Of a stretch of DNA of 64,000 bases, positions 1 through 7,502 are shown piece by piece; within the stretch, counting starts at the first letter, position 1; each line of letters starts with the position of its first letter. This stretch comes from an uncultured Desulfovibrio sp. (GTDB lineage Bacteria > Desulfobacterota > Desulfovibrionia > Desulfovibrionales > Desulfovibrionaceae). Under the pieces are notes generated by a model. It saw nothing but the letters and a program-made list of their open reading frames with translations, searched no databases and was not told where the DNA came from. The position numbers were made by a program, and so were the translations under genes. The stretch covers positions 1-64,000 of the forward strand of contig URBN01000002.1 of NCBI GenBank assembly GCA_900546145.1, read 5' to 3'.

Positions 1-418
1 CCCTTATCCTGTCCCCCCTCCCAGGGGGTCAGTTTTCGTTCGTTTAAGGGGTTAACTATACTTTCGCCTTACAAGCACGTTCAATAATGAGAAACTGACG
101 AATACGGCGTGCAGAAATTTCTGTGATTGTCCGCTGGCTATACCAGGCCTGTGTCATCTCTCTGTTTTTAGCCGCTGTGCGAAGATAAAGGGATTTTAAA
201 AGATATCAGATCAATCAAAAAATCCTGAACGCGCAGGAAAATTTAACCTAGTCCGCCAGAAGTCCTCCATATCTGAAGTGTGGGATGAAGACGGACTGAC
301 GAATTCGTATAAGTACTTGGGCAAGACAGAGGCTCTGCAAAGAATTTTTTCGGGAAGAATCCTGGCGAATGTCCGCTGGCGTCACTCATAAAATACCGTG
401 CTCCGAAAGGAAACACAG

Positions 419-518
419 GCCTGTGAAGAGAGTGTAAGGCTTCAGACCTCCCAGGGGGAGTGGTGCTGTTCCAGCTGAAACTGGGAGTCCCCGATCCCTG
501 CAGACAGGGTGCATTCAC
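419..518. repeat. Structured repeat element, copy A
   Basis: This element is homologous to 5344-5444. Both copies open with GCCTGTG, share AGTGGTGCTGTTCC and GCTGAA in the middle, and end GT.C.TTCAC. The 60-base cores have identical length. Three short hairpins sit at matching places: CTCCC/GGGAG (448-460), TTCC/GGGA around a GCTGAA core, and CCCTG/CAGGG (496-509). Where the two copies differ the pairing is kept, which argues for a selected RNA or DNA fold. Strand is unknown. I do not recognise a described RNA family. Confidence 0.45.
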
Positions 519-543
519 TTATTGGTGTGGCGTGATGTGAGAA

Positions 544-559
544 TGTTTCACGTGAAACA
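544..559. other. parS: parS site (perfect ParB-binding palindrome)
   Basis: The 16-mer TGTTTCACGTGAAACA is an exact match to the widely conserved chromosomal parS palindrome. In this system ParB loads at such sites and spreads with CTP to organise and segregate the origin region. It is intergenic, downstream of the metallophosphoesterase gene. A second site with one mismatch lies at 26183-26198. parA and parB are not in this window. Confidence 0.9.
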
Positions 560-631
560 ATAGTGCCCCGGATCGGAAGAATCCGGGGTACTATTATCAG
601 AAAGGTCGGGCTACCCTATGAGCGAAGGAGC

Positions 632-1594
632 CTAGGCTTTCTTTTTAAGAAGATGGGAAGTCTCGTTGTAAAAACCTTCGACGTACACGTTCTTCTCCTT
701 GTCGACGGAGACGATGCCGCACACATTGGTGGGGAGAGGACGTTCAACGAGTCCCTTGGCTACGACATAGCTGATGCCGTTGCGGGTGCCAAACCAGCCT
801 CTGTGATAATGTCCGGAAAGGTGCATAAGAACGCGGCCGGACTTTTCCATGGCGTCGACGACGTCCTTGGCGTTATTGATGAACCAGTTGTTCATCGGTC
901 CCTGGGCCCAGTAGTTGAGATTCTGGTGGCTCATGACGATGACCGGTTCAGAGCCTTTGCCCAATTCTTCCTTGAACCAGGCCAGCTCTTCATCGGGGAT
1001 CATATTCACAGTCCACTTGAAGTTTCCTTCGGAATAGTGCTCACCCTTCATGTTATTGAAGCAGGCATCGAGGACGATGTATTTAACGCCTCCGAAAGTG
1101 AAGCTGTAATAACTTTTCCCATTCGCAGGGCCGTAATTCGGCGTGTTCACGAGGTAGTCTGAGTAAGAAATCTTATCGAAATCGTGGTTGCCGGCAATGT
1201 GGTAGCGGGGGCCGTTAAAAGTGCGGTATTCGTTTTCAATGGTCTTGAGAAAGTTCAGCGTGCCTTCGCGGTCGCCGTTGTCCTGGCAGTCCTTAAAGTC
1301 ACCCAGTTCGATCATGAAATCGAGGTCGCGGGTATTGAAAAGGTCAAGGGCCTGACGGAATTTGGCCATGGAGTGAGCGTAAACGCGGATGGAGTCCTCG
1401 TTTTCGATGCGGCGGATGGGCTGAACGCTGTAGTGAATATCAGTTACCCAGCCGAATGTGGAAAGGAGCTGATCGCGCGGGGGAACTTTGATGTCCTCAG
1501 GAGCGAAGGGTGTCTGGGCGAGAGCGCTGCCCGCGGCGGGGAAAACGAGAAGACCGGCAGCAGCGGCTTTGAGGAAGGAACGGCGTTTCATCAT
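632..1594 (-). CDS. Tat-exported calcineurin-like metallophosphoesterase
   Basis: A 320-residue member of the calcineurin-like metallophosphoesterase superfamily, probably a periplasmic phosphoesterase; the substrate is unknown. The N-terminus is a twin-arginine signal (RRSFLKA at residues 4-10, hydrophobic stretch, likely cleavage near SALA at 23-26). The dimetal ligands are all visible: D52 and H54 (TDIH), D99 (GDFKD), GNHD at 135-138, H223 (VMSHQ) and GHYH at 261-264. The start is supported by GGGAG eight bases upstream of the first of two tandem ATGs. It stands alone; the nearest neighbours are parS downstream and a 1-kb gene-free gap upstream. The family assignment is secure, the function is not. 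Confidence 0.9.
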   Translation of the reverse strand: MMKRRSFLKAAAAGLLVFPAAGSALAQTPFAPEDIKVPPRDQLLSTFGWVTDIHYSVQPIRRIENEDSIRVYAHSMAKFRQALDLFNTRDLDFMIELGDFKDCQDNGDREGTLNFLKTIENEYRTFNGPRYHIAGNHDFDKISYSDYLVNTPNYGPANGKSYYSFTFGGVKYIVLDACFNNMKGEHYSEGNFKWTVNMIPDEELAWFKEELGKGSEPVIVMSHQNLNYWAQGPMNNWFINNAKDVVDAMEKSGRVLMHLSGHYHRGWFGTRNGISYVVAKGLVERPLPTNVCGIVSVDKEKNVYVEGFYNETSHLLKKKA

Positions 1595-2593
1595 GAGAGA
1601 TACTCCCTGTATTTGATACTTTCATTGAAGGCATAACCGGCGGACAGATTCGGACCCTGTCCAGGTACGGAGGGCATTTTCATTTGGGAGGCATTGCAAT
1701 CCCGTTCCGCAATTGTGAAATTTGTGTGTCTGTGGCGAAGAGCGCGTGTCTGTTGCTAACGGATTTGCTGTTCTCTGCTGTTACTGAAGATGGCCTCTGC
1801 CGGGAGGCGCTTGTAAAACTAAGGGAGGATCCGGAAGACCCTCTGCGGCCTGTTTAGAGGGAATGGGCCTGAACAGTCCCTGGTATTCCAGTCTGCTCGG
1901 GCGGTGTTCCCGGAAAACTGTGAGGGGGAAACAGAAATTGCCGGATTTTTAAGCAAAGTCTCTCTATCGGTGAAACCTGAAATTTCACTACAGGAAGAAT
2001 ACTTCCGCAACAGGGGAGGCTGCCTGGTGCAGGATGTCGCAGCGGGGAACTGATGAGCTCTGGGGTGGGCGGCATAACTGAAGGAAGGATTCTTCAGAAC
2101 CTGTTCTGCCACGCTCTCTTTTCTCCGGCAGCCTTTCCGGATGATATGAGGGCTGGGAGCCGCAGGACAGGGGAAGCGGGGGGATGCATGCGGGCTTCAG
2201 AGTGAGATGCGAAGGGAGCTGAAAGAGGTATTTCCATCTCTGCTGTATGCCAGACAGCCTGAAAAGAAAGGGAAGGCAGACGAGCTTTCCCGGCATACGG
2301 GACGGAAACAGGGATGTGATTAGTTGCCTGTCCGGACGGAGCACAGCAAACGAGGGGGGAAACACAGAAAGCAGCTGTGACTGCTGCTTTCGCTGGCAAG
2401 GACCGTGGGTTCACCGTTGGACGCCCGGTTTCTCCCGGAAAGACATTCTGCTGGGCGGTTCAATGCCGTTTGTTTTTTTCGTGTCCAGGGTTTTACTGGG
2501 CAGCAGGGATGCGCGTTCTTCTGTACCGCGGGAGGTGTCTGCCTGTTGTTTTCTTTTGTGGGCTTCGGTGTTTTCGGAAGGCTCGGAGCAAAC
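1595..2593. other. Gene-free stretch of about 1 kb
   Basis: Several overlapping open frames exist on both strands, but none has a ribosome-binding site, a recognisable domain or a plausible composition. I see no RNA gene, repeat or mobile element. The only clear structure is the tRNA-Ser terminator at its right-hand edge. Confidence 0.5.
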
Positions 2594-2625
2594 AAAAAGG
2601 GCGCCGATCTTTATGATTGGCGCCC
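2594..2625 (-). terminator. Intrinsic terminator of tRNA-Ser
   Basis: Read on the minus strand, a GGGCGCC/GGCGCCC stem is followed by five T residues, 14 bases past the CCA end of tRNA-Ser. Confidence 0.85.
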
Positions 2626-2638
2626 TTATGATGGCAGA

Positions 2639-2733
2639 TGGCGGAAAGGGAGGGATTTGAACCCTCGATACAGGTTTAAGCCCGTATACTCACTTAGCAG
2701 GCGAGCTCCTTCGGCCGACTCGGACACCTTTCC
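2639..2733 (-). tRNA. tRNA-Ser (anticodon GCT)
   Basis: A 95-nt class II tRNA with a long variable arm. The acceptor stem is GGAAAGG/CCTTTCC, with discriminator G and an encoded CCA (2639-2641). The anticodon loop reads CTGCTAA, giving GCT, and the T-arm contains GGTTCGAATCC. It would decode AGC/AGU. A strong intrinsic terminator follows at 2594-2625. Confidence 0.96.
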
Positions 2734-2795
2734 GCGCTAAGCTTCACATCCTTTACTCTCAGAGGCTCCTTATGTCAAGCGCCATTTTTGCTTTG

Positions 2796-2824
2796 TTGAC
2801 CGTATCAGAGCCTGAGGGTAAGGT
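2796..2824 (+). promoter_or_regulatory. Probable sigma-70 promoter of glnS
   Basis: TTGACC, a 17-base spacer and TAAGGT precede the glnS start codon by about 37 bases. Confidence 0.5.
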
Positions 2825-2861
2825 AATCCTCTAAAAATTTAGTAAACCGTGGGGTTGGAAA

Positions 2862-4559
2862 ATGCCAAAAACGCAGGAACCTGAAGTTAAGGAAAGCACG
2901 GATTTTATCCGCGCAAAGATTATGGCAGACAATGCCTCTGGCCGTTTTAACGGGAAGGTGCATACGCGGTTCCCACCCGAACCTAACGGCTACCTTCACC
3001 TCGGGCATGCCAAGTCCATCTGCCTGAACTTCGGTGTGGCGAAGGAGTTCAACGGGCTCTGCAATCTGCGCTTCGATGATACGAATCCCACGAAGGAAGA
3101 CACGGAATACGTGGAGTCCATCAGGGAAGATGTCCGCTGGCTTGGCGGTGACTGGGGCGATCGTGAATTCTACGCTTCCAATTATTTCGACAAGCTGTAC
3201 GAGTACGCTGAGCAGCTCATTAAAATGGGAAAGGCGTATGTAGACGACCTTAGCGCTGATGAAATCCGTGAGTACAGAGGTACCCTGACTCAGCCGGGCA
3301 GGGAGAGCCCCTATAGAAACCGCTCCGTTGAGGAGAATCTCGACCTCTTCAGGCGCATGCGCGCTGGTGAATTCGCGGATGGTACACACGTGCTGCGCGC
3401 GAAGATCGACATGGCGTCTCCCAATCTGGTCATGCGCGATCCCACCCTGTACAGGATTCGTCATGCCACGCATCACCGCACGGGTGACAAGTGGTGCATT
3501 TATCCCATGTACGATTTCACGCATCCTCTGAGCGACTCCATAGAGGGTATCACGCATTCGCTCTGCACCCTGGAATTCGTGAATAACAGGGAACTGTACA
3601 ACTGGGTGCTGGAGACGCTGAACGTATACCATCCCGAGCAAACGGAATTTGCCCGCCTCAACCTCACCTATACGGTGCTTTCCAAACGCAAGCTCATCCA
3701 GCTTGTGAAGGAAGGATATGTGAAGGGGTGGGACGACCCGAGAATGCCCACCCTGAGCGCCCTGCGCCGCAGGGGTGTTCCTCCGGAAGCCATTCGTGAT
3801 TTCTGCCAGAGGATCGGAATGGCCAAGTCTGAAGCTGTGGTTGAATATGGGCTGCTTGAATTCTGCATCCGCGAATATCTCAACGCCCATGCTCCGCGCT
3901 GGATGGCGGTGCTTAATCCCGTCAGGCTTGTTATCGATAATTACCCCGAGAATCAGGAAGATGTCTTTGATATGCCTCTGTATCCTGATGACGATTCCTT
4001 TGGTTCCCGCAAGGTTCCCTTCACCAGGGAACTCTACATCGACCGTGATGACTTCCGCCTCGATCCGCCCAAGAAGTACTACCGTCTGGCTCCCGGGCAG
4101 GAGGTGCGGCTGCGTTATGCCTATTTTGTGACCTGTACGGATGTCGTGAAGGATGCCGAGGGCAACGTTCAGGAAATTCACTGTACCTATGACCCCGCTT
4201 CCCGCGGAGGCAACAGTCCTGACGGCCGTAAGGTCAAGGGCACCATTCACTGGGTAAGCGCGAAATACGCTCTTTCCGCTGAAGTGCGGTTGTATGAACA
4301 GCTTTTCTCCGTGGCGGATCCCAACAATGTTCCGGAGGGAAAGACGTTCCTCGATTACATCAATCCTGACTCCCTCAGGACCGTGCGCGCCCGTCTTGAG
4401 CCCGCCATGGCGCAGATCAGAACCGGCGAAACGGTGCAGTTCGAGCGCGTGGGCTATTTCTGCAAGGACAGGGACAGCACGGATGAACTGCCTGTCTTCA
4501 ACCGTACGGTGACACTTCGTGATACCTGGGCCAAAATCGAGAAGAAAGGCGCCAAATAG
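2862..4559 (+). CDS. glnS: Glutaminyl-tRNA synthetase
   Basis: 565 residues, the usual GlnRS length. It charges tRNA-Gln with glutamine in the cytoplasm. The class I signature is clear: [15 protein letters not shown] with the HIGH-equivalent HLGH at residues 46-49, and a KMSKS-equivalent VLSKR near residue 270. The N-terminal catalytic domain is followed by the C-terminal beta-barrel anticodon-binding region of GlnRS (GlxRS family). The presence of glnS suggests direct charging of tRNA-Gln rather than transamidation. It lies between tRNA-Ser (opposite strand) and tRNA-Lys (same strand) and has its own probable promoter at 2796-2824. I did not see tRNA-Gln in the window. Confidence 0.97.
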   Translation: MPKTQEPEVKESTDFIRAKIMADNASGRFNGKVHTRFPPEPNGYLHLGHAKSICLNFGVAKEFNGLCNLRFDDTNPTKEDTEYVESIREDVRWLGGDWGDREFYASNYFDKLYEYAEQLIKMGKAYVDDLSADEIREYRGTLTQPGRESPYRNRSVEENLDLFRRMRAGEFADGTHVLRAKIDMASPNLVMRDPTLYRIRHATHHRTGDKWCIYPMYDFTHPLSDSIEGITHSLCTLEFVNNRELYNWVLETLNVYHPEQTEFARLNLTYTVLSKRKLIQLVKEGYVKGWDDPRMPTLSALRRRGVPPEAIRDFCQRIGMAKSEAVVEYGLLEFCIREYLNAHAPRWMAVLNPVRLVIDNYPENQEDVFDMPLYPDDDSFGSRKVPFTRELYIDRDDFRLDPPKKYYRLAPGQEVRLRYAYFVTCTDVVKDAEGNVQEIHCTYDPASRGGNSPDGRKVKGTIHWVSAKYALSAEVRLYEQLFSVADPNNVPEGKTFLDYINPDSLRTVRARLEPAMAQIRTGETVQFERVGYFCKDRDSTDELPVFNRTVTLRDTWAKIEKKGAK

Positions 4560-4582
4560 TCGCACATGCGATGTCTTTTCGC

Positions 4583-4611
4583 TTGACATCAGTTGTGTGT
4601 GGGAATAAAAG
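4583..4611 (+). promoter_or_regulatory. Sigma-70 promoter of tRNA-Lys
   Basis: A perfect TTGACA, a 17-base spacer and TAAAAG end 13 bases before the mature tRNA-Lys 5' end. Confidence 0.7.
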
Positions 4612-4624
4612 CAACCAACTGAAT

Positions 4625-4700
4625 GGGACGTTAACTCAGTAGGTAGAGTATCTGCCTTTTAAGCAGAGAGTCGCAGGTTCGATCCCCGCACGTCCCACCA
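4625..4700 (+). tRNA. tRNA-Lys (anticodon TTT)
   Basis: A 76-nt cloverleaf. The acceptor stem is GGGACGT paired with the 3' CGTCCC strand, with discriminator A and an encoded CCA (4698-4700). The anticodon loop CTTTTAA gives TTT, and the T-arm contains GGTTCGATCC. The gene has its own promoter and terminator. Confidence 0.96.
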
Positions 4701-4711
4701 AAGAAAATAAG

Positions 4712-4743
4712 CCCCCGCGTTTCGGAAACGCGGGGGTCTTTTT
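4712..4743 (+). terminator. Intrinsic terminator after tRNA-Lys
   Basis: A perfect stem CCCCCGCGTTTC/GAAACGCGGGGG is followed by TCTTTTT, 11 bases beyond the tRNA. Confidence 0.9.
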
Positions 4744-4833
4744 ATGCACTGAAGTTTGTCTGGGGCAGTAAAAAAGGGCGGCTCTCTCATGAGATACCGC
4801 CCCTGTCATCGGAAAGGCTGTGCTGGAAGCTGC

Positions 4834-4899
4834 TTAGTGCATCTTCAGAACACCCCAGCAGCCGATGCCGCAGAGAATGAGGAAACCATAGAACCACAT
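4834..4899 (-). CDS. Candidate 21-residue membrane peptide
   Basis: An ATG-to-TAA frame of 22 codons encodes MWFYGFLI, then a Cys/Gly-rich hydrophobic core (LCGIGCWG), and ends VLKMH. It is one short transmembrane helix. GGGGGA lies about seven bases before the ATG. The opening MWFY resembles the start of CydX-like oxidase subunits (MWYF), but the rest does not match, so no function is assigned. A second tiny membrane peptide of similar pattern lies upstream on the same strand (5451-5522). It could be a chance frame. Confidence 0.45.
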   Translation of the reverse strand: MWFYGFLILCGIGCWGVLKMH

Positions 4900-5450
4900 G
4901 GTGCGTCCCCCTGTTTTTGATGAATACTGAAACCGAACCCCGGAGCGGAACAAAGATTACCTTCCGCATCCAGCTTCCCGCCACATAAAGGCCAGTCCCG
5001 GACTGAACGCCGATCCTGACTTTGGTTAATGACAATAGTCACTTTTGCGCCAGCCGTCTACTTTTTCGTCGAGCTGGCAGGGCTGGTGCGTCAGGATCAC
5101 CGGGTATGTAATCCAGAACAGAGTACCGGTGAGTTTATGCATGCCCGGCTCATCATCTTCATTCCAGAGTCCGTGGTCAGGGACTCCTTTTCAGCTGGGG
5201 CCTGGAGCTCCACAGACTGGTGTCCGCGGCACATCGTGCTGTCTCCTGAAGGGGCGGCAGACTGCTGAAAATACCGGCGGGCTGCCGTCTCTTCACCTAA
5301 TCATGAGTTTCTGCCGGTGTACGTGCGGCGCGCACGATTCTGAGCCTGTGGAAATGGAGGAAGCCGCAGTAACTCTTCGGAGTCAGTGGTGCTGTTCCCG
5401 CTGAAGCAGGAAGCTCATGCCTCTATAGGCGGGAGTACGTTCACCCTGTC
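4900..5450. other. Gene-free stretch between the two membrane peptides
   Basis: Open frames here look random and lack ribosome-binding sites. The stretch contains structured repeat copy B (5344-5444), which ends six bases from the stop codon of the 23-residue peptide gene. Confidence 0.5.
5344..5444. repeat. Structured repeat element, copy B
   Basis: This is the partner of the element at 419-518, with the same ends and the same central AGTGGTGCTGTTCC. The hairpins are ACTC/GAGT with a TTCG loop (5372-5383), TTCC/GGAA around GC-TGAA-GC, and GCCT/AGGC (5419-5430). They differ in sequence from copy A but stay paired. It lies directly beyond the stop codon of the small membrane peptide at 5451-5522. 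Confidence 0.45.
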
Positions 5451-5522
5451 CTAAAACATTTTGCGGGCCAGAAAGTATCCGATCATACCGCAGCCGAGGG
5501 CGATGGCCAGATATCCGAGCAT
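5451..5522 (-). CDS. Probable 23-residue membrane peptide
   Basis: The frame starts MLGYLAIALGCGM, continues as a Gly/Ile-rich helix and ends LARKMF with a basic tail, so a single-pass peptide with its C-terminus probably cytoplasmic. Translation is well supported: a perfect AGGAGG lies eight bases before the ATG. Its pattern G-aromatic-L, then hydrophobic, then CG, then K-M near the end resembles the 21-residue peptide at 4834-4899, so the two may be paralogues. I do not recognise the family; small oxidase or transporter subunits are possible. Confidence 0.6.
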   Translation of the reverse strand: MLGYLAIALGCGMIGYFLARKMF

Positions 5523-5728
5523 GGAAAAATCCTCCTCATGGGAATGCGTGTGGACTGACTGCCGCGCAGGCAGTGCGCTTAGCCCGCACGTTTGGTTCCT
5601 AATCGTAGACGTAATTGCCCTCAAGATCTACTTTCTGTGGAAAACCACAATATCCCTTTTTTGCGGACTGAGGCTTCGTATGCTATGAACATCTCTTTGC
5701 AAATGGGGATTATAGGGAGGAACCCAGA

Positions 5729-5878
5729 ATGGCAATCCGGCTTTTCAGAACACACGGGTTCAGGCTGGCTGTCGCAGCCATCCTCGCGGCTCTTCTCTCT
5801 CTGGAAACCGCATGCGCGGAGTGGAAGGTGACACCCAAGGGGGAAATGTCAACGACCATTTTTGCCGGCGGCCATTAG
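5729..5878 (+). CDS. Small exported protein upstream of lepB
   Basis: A 49-residue frame with a classical signal peptide: basic start (MAIRLFRTHGFR), hydrophobic core LAVAAILAALLSL, then ETACAEW with cleavage likely near TACA. The mature part would be only about 20 residues and polar. GGGAGGA lies seven bases before the ATG. It ends 49 bases before lepB, with which it is probably cotranscribed. I recognise no family; it could be a small secreted peptide or a translated leader. Confidence 0.55.
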   Translation: MAIRLFRTHGFRLAVAAILAALLSLETACAEWKVTPKGEMSTTIFAGGH

Positions 5879-5927
5879 CCTGACGGCGTGTGCGCAGTTT
5901 TTCCGTTGAACAGCAAAGTGAGAAAAT

Positions 5928-6557
5928 ATGGAATCCGAGAAGCAAAATACCGAGACCAAGAAGAACGAAAAACCCCTGTGGCTGGAATATACCGAGGCGT
6001 TTCTTGTTGCGCTGGTTCTGGCGTTCTTTATTCGTACCTTTTTTGTGCAGGCATTCAAAATTCCGTCAGAGTCCATGCTGAATACGCTGCTCGTTGGCGA
6101 CCATCTTCTGGCCACGAAATTTGATTACGGCGTTTATATCCCTTTCACGGATATTCAGATTTATAAAGGGCATGATCCGCAGCGGGGCGACATCATCATT
6201 TTTGAGTATCCGAGGGATCCCAGCGTCTCCTTTATCAAACGCATTATCGGTGTTCCTGGTGACGTCATTGAGGTGCGTGACAAGCAGCTGTACCGCAATG
6301 GAGAGCCTGTCAAAGAAGACTACATCCGTGTGGATGAACCCAACAACGTGGTTCCGGTGCGGGATGTTTTCGGACCTGTCACTGTGCCGCCGGACAGCTA
6401 TTTCTGCATGGGCGACAACAGGGATAATTCCATGGATTCCCGTTTCTGGGGATTCGTGAAGCGCCGGGCGATTCAGGCCAAGGCCAGGCGTATTTACTGG
6501 TCCTGGGATGGGCCGCTGGATGTCCGCTGGAGCCGGATTGGCCGGGCTATCCACTGA
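5928..6557 (+). CDS. lepB: Signal peptidase I
   Basis: 209 residues, an S26-family inner-membrane protease that removes Sec and Tat signal peptides. One N-terminal transmembrane segment (about 23-42) is followed by the catalytic motifs: PSESM with nucleophile S49, KRIIGVPGD with general base K104, and GDNRDNSMDSR near 157-167. The ATG is chosen because residues before the transmembrane anchor are short and charged, as in the family. The C-terminus is somewhat short but complete. A strong terminator follows at 6585-6616. Confidence 0.96.
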   Translation: MESEKQNTETKKNEKPLWLEYTEAFLVALVLAFFIRTFFVQAFKIPSESMLNTLLVGDHLLATKFDYGVYIPFTDIQIYKGHDPQRGDIIIFEYPRDPSVSFIKRIIGVPGDVIEVRDKQLYRNGEPVKEDYIRVDEPNNVVPVRDVFGPVTVPPDSYFCMGDNRDNSMDSRFWGFVKRRAIQAKARRIYWSWDGPLDVRWSRIGRAIH

Positions 6558-6584
6558 TTGCAGCCGGATTTCTTTGATGAGCAG

Positions 6585-6616
6585 GGCGCTGTCCGTGTTT
6601 GGACGGCGCCTTTTTT
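6585..6616 (+). terminator. Intrinsic terminator of lepB
   Basis: A stem GGCGCTGTCC/GGACGGCGCC with one wobble pair is followed by six T residues, 27 bases after the stop codon. Confidence 0.88.
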
Positions 6617-6772
6617 GATCCCCGGCAGGCTTGTTCTTCAGGAGTGCGCGAGACTGCCACTGAGAGATCTTCGTTGTCCCCATTCATCCGGAAGGCTGGC
6701 CCGCTGTAATGGAGCCGGGCATCAGAAATTGACATGTTATAAAAAAAATTGCTTCTTTCTGCTCTCTTCCTC

Positions 6773-6800
6773 TTGACTCTTCAGGGGAGAAGATTATTTT
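6773..6800 (+). promoter_or_regulatory. Candidate promoter with no protein gene behind it
   Basis: TTGACT, 16 bases and TATTTT. Transcription would begin near 6807 and run through the hairpin series at 6865-6982. Confidence 0.4.
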
Positions 6801-6806
6801 GATGTT

Positions 6807-6990
6807 GTTTTAAAGAGAACAACTTCAACCATGAGTCTTCTCTGCTTTGAAGACAGCAGGGGATGTTTCCTTCGGAGGAGGAAACAGCGGCTCCATCTCC
6901 GGCCTGGAGGCCGGCCTGAGCGCAGCGGACTGTTCAGAGTCCGCACGTCTGAAACAGGGCAGCGTTTCCCGTAAGCGGAAACCAAAGCCT
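6807..6990 (+). ncRNA. Candidate structured RNA (boundaries uncertain)
   Basis: Downstream of the promoter at 6773-6800 lie GTTTCC/GGAAAC (6865-6885), CCGGCC/GGCCGG (6899-6914), GCGGACT/AGTCCGC (6925-6944) and another GTTTCC/GGAAAC (6964-6982). The first and last share the same stem arms, so they could also pair with each other and enclose the middle hairpins. No known RNA family is recognised and no intrinsic terminator follows directly. Confidence 0.3.
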
Positions 6991-7112
6991 TTCCCCGACT
7001 GCCGGATATGTGGCCGCTTCCCCATTACCAGGGCGGCTGCAGGCGGGTGCCGGAAATAATCCAGGCGGCAGCGCTGATATTTTATGAACAACCCCAGAGC
7101 CTTACTCCTCAG

Positions 7113-7158
7113 AAGGATCCGCATCCTATTTTCCGGGATCACAGAGGTGCGGATCCTT
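7113..7158. repeat. Interrupted inverted repeat
   Basis: AAGGATCCGCATCC pairs with GGTGCGGATCCTT, 13 base pairs with one bulged T, around a 19-base loop. There is no T-run on either side, so a terminator is unlikely. Confidence 0.5.
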
Positions 7159-7281
7159 CGAAAAATTTCAGTCTGCTTTTCCCGGAGCATTTTTTCTTTT
7201 TCTCCGGGGAAGCCCCGCGCGGACGGATCATGTCACGTGCGGGAAGAAGTACCACATATTAACGGTTACCCTCCTCTCTAG

Positions 7282-7332
7282 AGAAAGCCGCACTGTCCTG
7301 GGGCAGGCATCCCCTGGGCAGTGCGGCTTTCT
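7282..7332. repeat. Very long near-perfect hairpin
   Basis: A 51-base palindrome. The arms AGAAAGCCGCACTG and CAGTGCGGCTTTCT pair perfectly, and the stem continues with CC and GGGG steps separated by single mismatches around a 7-base loop. It is intergenic with no obvious gene to terminate. Confidence 0.6.
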
Positions 7333-7451
7333 GTTCGGTATGGATTCTGAAAAGAAGCTGTCTGAGCAGACTGAGGGAAAAAGAAAAGGGACAGATGGAG
7401 GAGAGGAGCTTTTGGACGCCTCTGCCTCAGGGGAGATTCTCGGCTGGAAAT

Positions 7452-7482
7452 AAAAAAACGCCGGAATGAATCCGGCGTTTTT
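7452..7482 (-). terminator. Intrinsic terminator of dacA-like gene
   Basis: An ACGCCGGA/TCCGGCGT stem with T-rich tracts on both sides, 21 bases beyond the stop of the carboxypeptidase gene. It could act in both directions. Confidence 0.88.
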
Positions 7483-7502
7483 CAGTGCAGCGTTTCTGCT
7501 GG

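Larger units (their letters stand above)
1..631. other. Gene-free stretch with parS and a structured repeat
   Basis: No convincing gene is seen in these 630 bases. A 91-codon minus-strand frame at 243-518 has no Shine-Dalgarno, no recognisable domain and low-complexity composition, so it is not called. The stretch does hold a perfect parS palindrome (544-559), one copy of a structured repeat element (419-518) and a hairpin at 575-597 (stem CCCCGGAT/ATCCGGGG) beyond the 3' end of the metallophosphoesterase gene. Confidence 0.6.
6617..7451. other. Gene-free, hairpin-rich stretch
   Basis: No credible protein gene is present in 835 bases. The stretch carries a good sigma-70 promoter (6773-6800), four short perfect or near-perfect hairpins between 6865 and 6982, a 13-bp interrupted inverted repeat at 7113-7158 and a very long hairpin at 7282-7332. 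A structured RNA on the plus strand is possible. Confidence 0.55.

Noticed and set aside
243..518. Possible 91-residue protein near the window start
   Set aside because: No ribosome-binding site, no domain, and it overlaps the structured repeat.
5230..5450. Cobalamin riboswitch on the minus strand
   Set aside because: TCAGGAGAC matches the B12 box in part, but the remaining conserved aptamer blocks are not present in order, and no cobalamin gene lies downstream.
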